From: Fonsecaea monophora
Taxonomy: Eukaryota; Ascomycota; Eurotiomycetes; Chaetothyriales; Herpotrichiellaceae
DNA: 64,000 bases
Direction of reading: 5' to 3'
NCBI RefSeq assembly: GCF_001642475.1
Contig: NW_019173982.1
Location: 1 to 64,000, forward strand
The notes under the pieces are model-generated. The model did not search any database. It was given only the letters and a program-made list of their open reading frames with translations, and was not told where the DNA came from. This document shows, in pieces, positions 34,843 through 46,000 of this stretch (position 1 is the stretch's first letter; each line of letters starts with the position of its first letter). Position numbers and translations under genes: made by a program.

Positions 34843-36220
34843 TCAAGTACTGCCCGCTGTGCCGCCCACGCCCACCGCCTTGAGGATATCGCTCACGCTC
34901 CAGCCAGGTCCACCTGGGACAACCTCTCGCCAGGTCTCGTCCGGTACAATGTCTTCAGCTGGCAGCAATGACCAATTCGGACTGGGTTTATCGTGGGAAA
35001 GCCACTTGAAGTCGTCGATCTGGTTCCATTGGTTTGGCACGGCCGAAGGATCTTCTTGAGAAGCGGAGATCAGGTCACTCTGTTCCCAACTCAGTTAGCA
35101 CTAAGTCTAGCAACGGGGATGGGGGAAGGGAGCCAAGTGTCGGCAGAGTACTCGACGTACGTGGAACTTTGGCAAGACAGCGAACCTTATGCCCTTGCAA
35201 TCCTCGATGATCGGCCGGCTCGTGCAGTGCAGGTAGACATCCACGTTCTCACAGTCATGCATACGGAATTGGCGGCACTTGAGTACAAGCACGCTGTTCT
35301 TTACGCCTGTAATGTGCGCAGGGCCGGCCACTGAACCACAGAGGATCAGAGATGAGGAGACAGTGGTGATAGTTATGCTCGCAAAGGGTGCTGTGGCGGT
35401 TGTCGGTATAGATAGATCAACCACGCAACCACTGAGCTTTGATAGCGAACAAGGTGTTTGCGTGTTTGGGGCCGAAGAGGGCAAGATAATGTGTGTGTTG
35501 GATTGATTCGAGATTGAGGTCGATGTTGCTGTTGTGGACAGAGACGGGCGGTCACTCCCTTGGGCAGGGTCGGCTGGGGGTGACTGTGCTTTCGTTTCAG
35601 TGTTGATTGTGATGGCGTCTTTGTCTTGTGCGGCAGCTCCATCATGTTCCCCAGGTATCGACTCCTGTTCGTCTTGTGCTCTCTCATTGGCAGGGGTGTT
35701 GACATAGCTAGGGGTATTGACAAACGAGGGATTCGAGGAAGGCGATAGATAGCCTGGTACATTGCGACGTTTCTCTGCCGCAAGCTCTGCAGCATCGCTG
35801 AGTGACAAGGCGGAGGGAGATTTGGACTTGAAAGAGAACTTGGGTTTGGGAGCGTGGGATTTCCGTGTTTCATCCAGCTTCTCTTGCAGTGCCTTGATAG
35901 CCTCGCCATATGTTCTCTGGTCGTAAGGAGGAATGTATCCTGAGGCGTCCTTGACCTCGCCAGAGAGTCGCGTGATGCCCGCAAGGCAATGGTCCATAGC
36001 ATCGGAGCGCTCGCCGCCTATGAGCGCAGTCTCGGAGAGACGATCCATTTCATCCTGGAGAGCTGTCGCATGGTTCCTTTCGTCAGCCACGGTCTCTTTG
36101 GCAGCGTAGAGGACGCAATGTACCGGTTATTTCATGCTGGAAAAAGTTGAAGAAACGCTGTTGATGGGAGAGCTCGCCGAGAGGCTCGGCAACCTGGCGT
36201 GCTTGGTTTTGAGGCTCCAT
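34843..36220 (-). CDS. Tubulin-binding cofactor C (TBCC)
   Basis: Three exons, 36220-36124, 36062-35161 and 35079-34843 (introns of 61 and 81 bases with CTGAC and CTAAC branches), give 411 residues. The first splice rebuilds QRFFNFFQHEIT/ALQDEMDRL, matching the N-terminal helical bundle of cofactor C. A disordered Ser/Thr/Pro linker follows (about 95-220). The C-terminal beta-helix (TBCC/C-CAP) domain contains GCVVDLSIPTTATAPFASI, LILCGSVAGPAHITGVKNS, RQFRMHDCENVDVYLHCTS and RPIIEDCKGIRFAVLP. The Arg in QFRMH is at the site of the cofactor C arginine finger that stimulates GTP hydrolysis by beta-tubulin. The last exon adds WNQIDDFKWLS and PSPNWSLLP, usual at the C terminus. It works with cofactors D and E in folding alpha/beta-tubulin dimers. 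Confidence 0.9.
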
Positions 36221-36753
36221 GGTGGTGGTTGAGGCTGATACCAGGGGAATTGGCGGAGGAAATCAACAATGCGGTATAATTGACTTGGGGATCTGGAGAT
36301 CTGCTAAATATGCTTTAATATAAGCCTGGCTTGTGGGCGAAGACAAGGGCTCTGGGGTTGAGATAGTGCGGTGCTGAGCAAGGAGCCATGACGAAACTCT
36401 TCGAATGTCCCTGTCACTGACCTGTGTCGTCTCGAGGGGTGAATGGAAGCTTTTAGCGGTGCGGGGGTGGCGTGATTGGGGGCCGAGAGGCACCTGGGCG
36501 GAGGCAGGGGTCCCTAGAGGTTGCCGAACCTAAGTCGCTGCCCATCGAAGTCCCCGTACTCGTAGTTAAAATGAACCCCCAAAGACCTGCAGCCAGACCA
36601 CCAATGACCTTCCAAGGGTCTCCATTTCCCCATCTTGCTCAATCTGCGGCTGTTGCCATCATCGTTTCTCTCACTGCGATCCCACCTTTTCTTCTATCGC
36701 GTTCCTTGTTTCCGGGCACTAAGGTCCCTGCTCCCACTCGCTTTCTTTTGCGC
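36221..36753. promoter_or_regulatory. Divergent promoter region
   Basis: The 533 bases separate the tubulin cofactor C gene (minus) and the MTF1-like gene (plus). The open frame 36472-36753 runs into the MTF1-like exon in frame, but it has no homology signal that I see, so I treat it as untranslated. Confidence 0.4.
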
Positions 36754-38519
36754 ATGGTCCTACGCTCCTTCGCACGTTGCGCATCAACAGTTGCCAAGAA
36801 GACTTTGAGCCGTGGCTCTGGTCGTAATGAAATAACCAGCCAGCAACTATGTGGTAAGGCTGGTGACACCTGTGGTCCCTGCATCCTTGCTCACATTCTG
36901 CAGACGATATCCTCGATCGACTGCGTACCAGCCTTCCTGCTCCAAACACTTGCGACATTATCGATATCAACCCCGGACAAGGCATATGGTCCAAGAGCTT
37001 GCACCGTATCATTCAACCTAGACGCCATGTCCTTGTCGAGTCCAATCTGGAAAAATACGCGGAGCATCTCCAACCCTTGTTGACGAGCCAGAGCTCAGCA
37101 TATCGGCATTCGACCGTTCTTGAGGACGTGTTTGACCCAACAAAACAACTATTGACTCAAAATGAGGTCGAAAAAGCTGCTTCTGTCGGGAAGCAAACCG
37201 AATACAACAGATGTTTGTTGATGACGGTCAATCTCTCGGGGGCAAAGGTCAGCATTGGCGGGTATATGGGATCACTGAGCCGAAAATTCTTTGATGAGCT
37301 CTATCTGTCGGTGCTTGCCAGTCCTCATAATGGCTTCTTTCGCTATGGTCTGATCCGGGTTTTGGCATGGATTCCTGATCACGAGAAAGATTCTTATATT
37401 CCCCGGACCGTGCACGCGCGCCACAAGCAGACCATCATGCTTGAAGCAACCACCGAGATTGCCGAGGTAGCTGGTGCGTCAGCAGCAACAAAGTCAACCA
37501 GGTACAGGAAATGGCCTGATCTTGAGTTGGAAGAAATAGCGGTAATCAACGCCAGAGCCAAAGATTCGGGGTATAAGATGCCAAAGTCGAGGCTTGACGC
37601 GCCTCCACCGCGGGAGTTACTCAGTATTGAGCCTACTCCTCGAAATTTGCGGAAAGCGGACTTCACCTCGGACGCAGAGTGGGTGCCCAGACTACTCGAA
37701 TTAGACAGCCACATAAAGAAGAAGTATCCGCATTGGTATCGAAAATATGCTTTGGGACAGTCGATTCGCAAACTGGGCCTGAAGACACCCCTTCAGAAAG
37801 AATGGGGGGAGCTTCTCCGGCGGGCAAATACTACACACAAGACCCATATGAAAGCTGTCGAATTGGTTAACCAAGAAAGAAAATTGGTATCGGATTGGAA
37901 ACGTGAGATATCCAATGCCCAGGGCAAACCCATCGATCCCGACACCGAGCTATCGCTTCAGAAGCGTGCTGAAACCATCAAGGAGAAGCTAAAGGCATTG
38001 AACCGGACGAACAGAATCTTTGCGGAAAAGGCTATCGACGACTGTAGAGCTTGGGATATGTCACCACCTATTCTAGCCTGGAATCGTCGGGAAGCTCATC
38101 CTTTGACCGTTTACAATGGCGAATTCGATGCTCCGAACCGCCAAATGGCTCTGCTGGATGTGATTCCACGAGGAGATTTAATCCTCAAAGTCAACACTTA
38201 TGATAAGATGGTATGCTTCCGCCATATTGTCACCACTCTCTCTCTATACCTCTCCAGGAGTGTCGCTGAAGCGTTGAGGGCTCTGGTACATGAAGGGCTA
38301 GACGAGTTTGTTAAGACCATCCCAGGGATTCATGATCCTACCAAGGGAGGGTGGTATGATCTGACCACCTTGAGAGTGAGAGTCTTGCCAACAGACATGT
38401 TCGTGGAGATCGGGTTGGCTTATGAGAAGTGGCCGTTTCGCATGAGCACAGAGGCTATCCTCATGACAACAGCAGATCCAACAGCCGGATATAGTGGTCA
38501 AGATGATGATATGAAATGA
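36754..38519 (+). CDS. Mitochondrial transcription factor MTF1/mtTFB-like (rRNA adenine dimethyltransferase fold)
   Basis: Two exons, 36754-36853 and 36904-38519 (50-base intron), give 571 residues. The start MVLRSFARCASTVAKKTLSRG looks like a mitochondrial presequence: basic, with no acidic residue. The splice yields DDILDRLRTSLPAPNTCD, followed by the class I methyltransferase motif I region IIDINPGQGIWSKSLH and a motif II acidic strand end RRHVLVESN. A KsgA/Dim1-like fold with an IDINPGQG motif is characteristic of fungal MTF1/mtTFB homologues. These serve the mitochondrial RNA polymerase in promoter opening and may have lost methylation. The protein is larger than yeast Mtf1 (341 residues), with long basic insertions (about 210-360). 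The late RVRVLPTDMFVEIGLAYEKWPF block is conserved-looking. Whether it still methylates rRNA cannot be told from sequence alone. Confidence 0.78.
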
Positions 38520-38697
38520 TCCACCAGGTGGTGGCTGTATTAAAATACTGTATAGTATATGCGAGTATGCCTCGCCTTGGGCAACAGCAGGTGGACTATT
38601 AATGACAGCTGCCTTTGTCCATTCCGTTTCTGCAGACTCCCCTTCGCCCTGCAACCACGCTCCTTGTGTAAGATGTCGCCGCAGCAGAGCGAGGTGT

Positions 38698-39555
38698 TTA
38701 TCCGAACAGCTGGGCAAGAACATCGTTTGTAGTCATGACCGTGGCAAACTCGCCCTCCAGACTAGCGAGATGGACCTTTTGCACAGTCTCGGCATCAAAC
38801 CCTCCTTTGTTGAAACAGGCGGTCGCATCGCTGAGGATGACGATCGTGCCATTTTCACCTCTTTCATCTTCCCGTCGCTCGCCCTGCCCGGGCCTCTTCT
38901 TGACCACACCCAAATCCTTTGCCCACCGCACGCTCGTCGTCACGCAGTGGTCCGTCGCTATCCCAGCCACGACGAGCTGCTCGATACGCCCCCGTTCGAG
39001 GATCTCTTTCAGCTCGGCGTTGCCGAACGCCGTGTTTGTCGATTTGGGGAGGACGTGTTCACGGGGGAGAGTGGCAGATTCGCTCGACTCCATCGCCGTC
39101 ACTGGCTCCGCGCACGGCATGAACTTTATCCCGTCAATCTGCGTCGTGCCCGAGACGTGCAGCGGTGACAAAGGGTTCGTCGATTTGTGGTATACATGCA
39201 CGATTTCCACCGCGTAGGGCTCCCTTTTGGAGTCGTTATCGGCTCCCTCCTCGACGTTCGGGGCTCCGTTTGAGGCCGAATGCACGGGTGGGGGTGAAGT
39301 AGAATGATCTTCCACCTGTCCGTGCGACCTGCTTACTCGTACTCGTACTTGTGCGCTGGAATTATATTCCCTGGCCGCGGCGAGCAGGGCTGAGACATTC
39401 TTCTCAAAATCGGGTGTCGACCGCTCACTGCCAAAGTAGCCGTTGTGGGTGTTCAGGCCGCGTTGGATGTCGATCAAGAGCAACGTGGTGCGGGTCTCTG
39501 ACGCGGGCGAGAGGTGGCGACGGAGTGGTGGTGATGTCGATCCGGTGGACGACAT
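38698..39555 (-). CDS. Isochorismatase-like cysteine hydrolase
   Basis: A single-exon gene of 285 residues with an ATG at 39555. The isochorismatase/nicotinamidase catalytic triad is complete: Asp29 in TLLLIDIQRGLN, Lys170 in LPKSTNTAFGN, and Cys203 in GIATDHCVTTSVR. The cis-peptide region AGIATDHC is typical. A variable disordered insertion at about 72-112 (Ser/Pro/Asn/Glu-rich) and an acidic/basic one at about 218-232 distinguish it from compact bacterial members. The family hydrolyses isochorismate, nicotinamide, ureidoacrylate and similar compounds. The substrate here is not determinable, although secreted fungal isochorismatases can divert host salicylate synthesis. No signal peptide is present, so the enzyme is probably cytosolic. 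Confidence 0.88.
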   Translation of the reverse strand: MSSTGSTSPPLRRHLSPASETRTTLLLIDIQRGLNTHNGYFGSERSTPDFEKNVSALLAAAREYNSSAQVRVRVSRSHGQVEDHSTSPPPVHSASNGAPNVEEGADNDSKREPYAVEIVHVYHKSTNPLSPLHVSGTTQIDGIKFMPCAEPVTAMESSESATLPREHVLPKSTNTAFGNAELKEILERGRIEQLVVAGIATDHCVTTSVRWAKDLGVVKKRPGQGERREDERGENGTIVILSDATACFNKGGFDAETVQKVHLASLEGEFATVMTTNDVLAQLFG

Positions 39556-39824
39556 TGTCTTTTTCGTCTTGGTTCTCTCAAATGGGATCGCGCTGTCGTT
39601 GATGCGTGGGTGCGTGGTCTGGTGGCGCTCTTAGTTGTAGGCGATATCGGTTTGGACAGGCACCAGGTCGAAACCGCTCCTCCATAAAACGTCATTCGCT
39701 GTGCCGTTTTTTCTTCAGGACCAGGTGAAGAGCGAGAACAAACTGATGCCGGCGATACAAGGTTCGCGAAAAAGACCCGAGGAAAATAAAAACAAGAGCA
39801 AAACCCGAAATTGGGAACCACCTA

Positions 39825-39846
39825 CATATCTATATCTATATCTACA
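39825..39846 (+). repeat. (TATATC)n-like microsatellite
   Basis: Imperfect repeats of TATATC, then CTACATACCTAGG with inverted symmetry. This is simple sequence in the isochorismatase-like gene's upstream region. Confidence 0.6.
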
Positions 39847-41275
39847 TACCTAGGTATGTCAGGCATATAGTATGCTTCTGTGAGAGGAAGAGCCAAGCAC
39901 TCCCTTTCAAAACGGGCGTCTGCCTGCTAGAAGATCGTGCGATGCGTCCAATGAGACCGCAAGGGATCCGAGCAACGAATACGCTGGTAACAAGGCGTGA
40001 AAAGGCCGATGAGGCCGCCTGCGTGTCTGTAAACCTCTGGAAATGGTTGGATGAGAACTGGGTGGGGAAGAGAGGAGAGGAAAAGACACGCAGCCGGTGA
40101 CCTTCTCTGGCCTACAAAAGGGAATTAGACTGAAGGTGAAAGATGTTTAGAGGATGCTTAGATAGAGTGGGTATTGTAGATCGCGTAGAATGCTCAGTAG
40201 ATACCTGCATATGATGGCACAAACGCAGCCTTGCGTGTGGTGCTGGGGCCGATGAAGCCAGTTCGATAATACTGTAGTAAACTGGATGCAGATGTTTGTT
40301 CTCGAACACTGGAAACAAAGAATCCTAGCCGCCTCTCTCTCGTTACCATCTCCTAGGGACCACGAGAGCTCGCCGACATACACAGAAATCAATTGGGATA
40401 GGATGGAAAACCCCGATACCGAACATGGCAAAAGCCTCGCGGCGCCTCCATTTCGGGAGATGCGGCCGCAGGCACCCACAACTGTTCGTCCGTCTTGATG
40501 ACACGAGCTTGGAACAAGTTTGAAGCTCTTCGTCGTGGCCAAGTGGCTGTCAGCAACGGCCTGGATCTTGTGCAACTGGTGTTGGGAGCTGGCCCTGTGA
40601 GGGATGCAACCATATACTCTGTCCGGGGCAGAAGGCATTTCCTAGCAGTAAATAGCAAGTAAGAAGCCTCATCACCACCCTTGATTCCAGGTCGACAACG
40701 AATTAGAATATTCAAGACGGAGTGCTCTGAATAGGTTCGCATCAAGATTTGGTCGACCGGGAGCAGGAGCGGCAGGAGCAGCAAAACCTGCCGAGTAGAA
40801 CACCACCTTCGGAACGTTGGTGCCTCTAAAGGACAAGAGACGTGTGTGGAATCTCCTCTCAAAGGGACGTCGCGGCAGTCCCAAGTACTCCCAGATGACG
40901 AATGGAAGATGGGTAGACTCAGCATGCTTTCGGCCTTTAGCCGCGGCGTTCTCCAGACACGGCTGCGAGGCAGTAATGCTTTATTGCGCTCTCTGTGTCT
41001 CTGAAACATCACGAAGCCCAAGACTAAATATATCAAACACAGTGTGCCGCACTGGTCAATGTGGACGAGCCTGGGTTTTTGTGTGCTGCAGATTGGTTCT
41101 CGATTCGACATCTCAGACAAACCGCTAATTTTCCACCGGTAGAAAATGAAGTTGCACCTCCAAAGTTTTGAAGTTTTGTGAGTGGCTGACGTGAGGCTTC
41201 GAGGAAAGACCACTGGCAGGCTGGCTTTGACAATCGCATTGGGTAACCATAGGCATGGGCTGGGTGGGCATCAAG

Positions 41276-41283
41276 TATATAAA
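41276..41283 (+). promoter_or_regulatory. TATA box of the small secreted protein gene
   Basis: A clear TATATAAA sits 117 bases before the ATG at 41400. This spacing fits a strong, regulated fungal promoter, and few other genes in the window show one. Confidence 0.6.
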
Positions 41284-41399
41284 CTGAGCCCGACGCAGGA
41301 CTCACCTCTGATGTAGCTAGCAAGCGGGCAAGCAATTCACTTTTTCTCATACCAGCACTCGTTCCCATATTCGAAACCCCTCGAGAGCTCGCTGCCGCC

Positions 41400-41843
41400 A
41401 TGTGGTTCTTCAAAAAGCTTCTCCCAGCACTGCTCCTCGTCCCAGCTTTGGGTCTCGCGTCACCCTTACCAAACCCGGTGGCAGCGCCCCAGTCTTCGGA
41501 AGACACGGACCAGATCACCTGCTTTGAGTATGGGAGCGGATTGGTCACCGCCCAACAAGCCACCGACCTCGTCAACGAGTTTAACCGCATTGTCTGCCAA
41601 TCCAACCCGAACGCACCCATCTCGCTCAACCCCTTAGAGGGAGTGTCAGTCGATGACCCATCGGGAACAATCATCTTCCAGAATACCTTGAATACGGTCG
41701 CCACACCACCCAGTTGTGGTGAAGTGGTCAGTGACTTCCAGAAGCTGTTGGATCAGTGTTTCACTGGGAGGGGCAGCTATGGTGGTGTCTTAATCGAGAC
41801 TGCTGGCGGGGGAAGGACCTCGTACGTTATCAAGTCGCCATGA
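41400..41843 (+). CDS. Small secreted cysteine-containing protein (effector-like)
   Basis: A single-exon gene of 147 residues. It starts MWFFKKLLPALLLVPALGLA, a textbook signal peptide with likely cleavage after about residue 20. A Pro/Ala/Gln-rich propeptide-like stretch follows. The mature part has four cysteines (Cys41, 66, 106, 120), so two disulphides are possible, and a C-terminal Gly-rich segment (GGVLIETAGGGRTSYVI). The pattern of a Cys followed by GSGLVTAQQATDLVNEF and later CGEVVSDFQKLLDQC, with a GG-rich end, resembles small secreted fungal proteins of unknown role. The sequence shows no enzyme motif. A TATA box and the isolated position suggest regulated expression. An effector or surface role is inference. 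Confidence 0.75.
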   Translation: MWFFKKLLPALLLVPALGLASPLPNPVAAPQSSEDTDQITCFEYGSGLVTAQQATDLVNEFNRIVCQSNPNAPISLNPLEGVSVDDPSGTIIFQNTLNTVATPPSCGEVVSDFQKLLDQCFTGRGSYGGVLIETAGGGRTSYVIKSP

Positions 41844-43085
41844 ACCAGAGCAGATCAAGCATTGGAGGGTGAGGAAGCAGAAGTGTACGGTGATAAGGCA
41901 GACGATGGGCAGCCGGCGCCATAGATGCGAGACGTCAGATCTACAAATTCACCTTTCATCTCTGTCTGTTCCAGCTCTCCGAGGGTGCGGAGGCAAAGGT
42001 TGTTGAGTTTCAACATCGGACGTCTTTGAAAAAGTCTTTGAATTGATGGTCGGTGAGAATGGCGGTCGTAAATCTGGTGTTCCACCTGATGGCATCTAGA
42101 TCACAACCAATATATCATGCTTGACATAACCAATGATTGAGTTGATAACAGCAACAGGGTCTCAGCGTGTGCTTTGAAATAACGGGTGCTTTCTTTCGCT
42201 TAGCAGAGGCTTGACGTGGCCCGTTGTTCGACCAGATACGAAAAGGTTCTTGCGATACAAGCGATCTGACAGTGACGATGATGAGTGAGCGAGAGCGGTC
42301 CTGGAGGTCAAGGTAGAAGTAGCGGGATTGCAATTCAAGGAAAAGGGGTGCTGCTGCTCTAAGACAACAGCACAAACTCGCCAAGGCTGTACCTCTTCTG
42401 AGAACGTGTATCACGCTGCTATTAGCTGATGATTCAGTCTCCATTGAATCGCCGCGCCCTTTTGAGGTACTCGATGTTCATCACATCATACCCTCTTGAA
42501 TATGTGCACCATGGCTTGCTCAAATGCTAACACAGCGGTGTCCGATTGCTTCGTTGATGGACCCAGTGTCAAGCGGGCAAGAGTGCGGTAAGGTCTAACC
42601 TTGGACAAGCCAGTCTCCCAGTTTATGGCCTCTCACACTTACAACGGATACACCTACTTCGTTCAGTTTATCGTCCTGTCACGCAACAGCCTCTCGTACC
42701 TGCCCAGACTCGAACCTCATTTCCCCCTCGTGACCAAGCCCAAAATGTAAGTGGTCGATGCAAGCCATGACTGCAAATGGGTGATTGATTAGGCTGGAAA
42801 GGGCTGGGCCAAGCCGGCCTGGACGCAGCCACAGAACAACAAGTGTCTACTCTCAGCCTCATCAACAGAAACTAGGCACCCCTAATTGCCCCTTGAGCAA
42901 TGCCTGGCTCTGTCAAAAACCTCGCCATGGATAACGATTTGTCTGGTCGAACAAAGATATTCCGCTCGCTCCTCCCGGAGCACGGCTCACGTTCTGGGTA
43001 AGAGCTGGATACGATAGACTGCGAGTGTGGTCTTCTCCAAGCTCGCCTGTGGAAAGTATTGCGCATTTCTATTTCCCTCTTCATA
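41844..43085. other. Intergenic stretch before RING-ankyrin gene
   Basis: The 1.24 kb has short frames on both strands (for example 42115-42444 and 42872-43240, minus) with no domain, usable start or splice pattern. I see nothing coding; the promoter of the gene at 43086 should be here. Confidence 0.4.
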
Positions 43086-46000
43086 ATGTCTAGCCAGGGT
43101 CGCTTGAGGAACAGATACTCCTTGGGCCGCCTCCGAGAAAAATTCCACTGGCGGTCACGTCCACGGTCGGGTGACAATGTTGTGGAGAGGATGCCAAATG
43201 TGCCAACAACAATTGGCATAGATGGTAGCCAGGCTTCCAATGAGGGAACCCTACAATCTTATCAAGCTGATGATCATGCTCTTGATGTCTCCAATCAGGC
43301 CAGGTAATCTCACGCATCGTCACAGGCATACGCGGCTCTGACACATATCAGCCCTAGACAGAACATCCGTCCCTCAACAGACGACCAAGTCCGAATCAAC
43401 GTCTCTGGTCTTAAGAAACCTGGATGTGCTGATCTGACGAGTGAAGAAATCCTCATTGGAAAGAGTGAAGAAGTCTATCAACTCATTGAGATACTCAAGC
43501 GCCGAGGTATGTGAATGTACCGACTCGTTGACGAAAACCTGACGTGATCGGCGCTGAAACCGACTGCCTCACAGGATATACCGATATCTGTGGCTTTCAA
43601 GGCGTGTCTTCCCGCTCCCCATCCGTAGGCCCAATCACCGGTCTCGACTGCGATCTCCCGGTTGAGGTCGTGACTGGGGAACCATGCTATTCGCTCTCGA
43701 AAGGTCTGAAAATCAACGCGGACCAGACTCTTATCGATTTCTATGATCAATTCGTGTCTGGACCCCGCTATGCAGCTTCGCCTATTTCGTCTACCGTTTG
43801 CTCGGACAGCATCCTCATCCGAGATGCGAGAGATTGTGATGCTGCCAAGGGGCTGGAAATCAAGTTTCACCGAACTCTGCGAGCACCTGATGATGGCAAG
43901 ATTTACCCACTGTCGACAGATTTCGGGCAGATCAAAATGCTTCCCGTGGCAAGCTTGTCAACAAAACTACCGCCAGACACGAGCGCAACGGGCTGGGCCT
44001 TGTTTCCACTCTATCAGCGGGAGGCGGTTGTGGTTCATTTCGACCGAACAATCTCAGGGTGGATGGATCCTGAAGCCCCTGCGACTTTCGCCATCAGAGC
44101 ATTTGAGGGACATATAAATTGTGTTACCGGCCGCCCCGAGTCATTCGCCAACAACACTTCTGTCCAGGATTCTGTTCAGGATTATGTTGTCTTTCCCCTC
44201 CAACAACGTCTCGATGGCTGTGTATCTCAGTCCGGTGGGACCAATCAGTTCGTCTCCCTGCCACTGGGATCGAACAGCAGATCTCCATCGCAAGCTCCTA
44301 CGAAAATTTTGCGATTCCAAGTGGCACCAAGGTATCCAGATGGCTGCAACTTCATTATGGGCGATAAAAAGTCTCCTGGCTTGGACATTCACGCAACTCC
44401 AAACCAACTAAGGCTCAATGTTGGAACATCAATCAAGATGGGTGGAAGTCCGCATTGCCAGCGGAGACTGAAGGAGACTGCCTACAGGACCGCTTCTCTG
44501 GAGCTTTTCAAGAACGAGGATCTATACCCCTTCCCCAAAGACCACTGTCGGCCTACGTATATCTGGGAGCTCAAAAGCCTGACTGCGGGCGAAGACTTGC
44601 AACAGCCAAAAGGAACTTGGTACATCAGCTCGGTGGGAAGTCTTTGGCTATCAGCTGACTGGCAATCCTTTGGTATTTCTGGAAAACCAAACACCACCAT
44701 CCATATATCTCCATTCCACAATTTGCAAAGTTTCAGAGCTCGGATCAAATCTCGATTGCCGCAAGAAAGCCCGGCCTTCGATCATAACAAGCTCGCGATT
44801 AATGGAAACGTCCTTCTGGAAGACCCTGATATCTGTAGGATAGTCCAACAAGGCCTCCGCTTCAACGGCCCTGCGGGGATCCTCACTCTGACCAAAGAAA
44901 CGATTGAAAGTCTGCCAAAGCAGGTTAACCTCTATGGTAAGAGCCGGCCGTCTTTGTCAAGATGGGATGTCGGCCTCATTGCTGGTGGAAGAGCAGGTAT
45001 GGACGTCCACGCTGATGACAATCCAAAAGCTTGGAATTGGACCTGCTCTGGTCTAGTCACCGTCCATATCCTGAACCACCTAGCCTTTGAAGATATCACA
45101 TCAATCGCGTGTCCGTCCACGCCGATAGAGCTGTCCAGCTATTTTACCCACAAAATCCCTGTGTCCACCTTCCAGGAAGCTGGTGTGATCCATTCCATTG
45201 ACAAGACGCGTGTTATCCAGGCTGGAATCGTTGTTCAGAGCGGGAGACAAGTGGCTTGCTTGCTCTGCGAGGAGAATCTTTGCGATACACTGTAGGTTGA
45301 GGCTTACACGGTGCTGAATCTTCCTTTTCAGGCTCAGAACTAATCTCGTGTAGGCTGCCGGTTTGCAATCACGCATTCTGTGGGCCATGCATTCTTAATC
45401 GCACGGGCGACGGAACCTTGGTGACCTGTCCAGCATGCCGGAAGGAGAATACATCAACTGTTCGCCTCTTCCCTCCAAATACAATACGCGCAACCATTCG
45501 AGAATCGACATCCTCAAGCTTGGGCACAGAAGTTCGGAACGCTTCAGAGTCTTCGAGAAACCGCTTAAGTACGAGAATACCACCAGCGACCATCGAGACT
45601 CCCCCTACACTTCCCAGCAAGCCAACAGTGGCATATGAAGATGCCATGAAATCCGCGCTTGCTCAAACATCGGTACTCACCGACGTATGTGGAAAAGGAG
45701 CTGAGAATCGCGTCTTCCACTTGCTGGAGCGAGGTGCAAAGGTCAACGAACCACCAGCTGAAGAAGGCGGACGAACTCCACTTCAAGCAGCCGCAGAGGG
45801 CGGTCATCTGAAAATTGTTGAGATACTGCTAGCGCACGGTGCCGATGTCAATGGAGCTGCCGCTCCCTTCAACGGCATGTCTGCACTAGCTGCCGCAGCG
45901 GATCGAGGCCATGTGGAAGTGGTAAAGATGCTTCTCGCCCGTGGTGCGCACGTAAATGCCGTACTTCCAGGCTGGAGAGACTACTCATCAGCGCTCCAAT

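Larger units (their letters stand above)
39556..41399. other. Gene-poor stretch, 1.84 kb
   Basis: A 274-codon minus-strand frame (40389-41213) is the longest here. It starts with a non-ATG codon and has an irregular Arg/Ser/Leu/Cys-rich composition without a domain, so I do not call it. A short ATCTAT repeat lies at about 39825-39846. The last 150 bases are the promoter of the small secreted protein gene. Confidence 0.4.

Noticed and set aside
40389..41213. 274-codon open frame on the minus strand
   Set aside because: Non-ATG start, irregular Arg/Ser/Cys/Leu-rich composition, no domain, and it overlaps the promoter side of a credible + strand gene.
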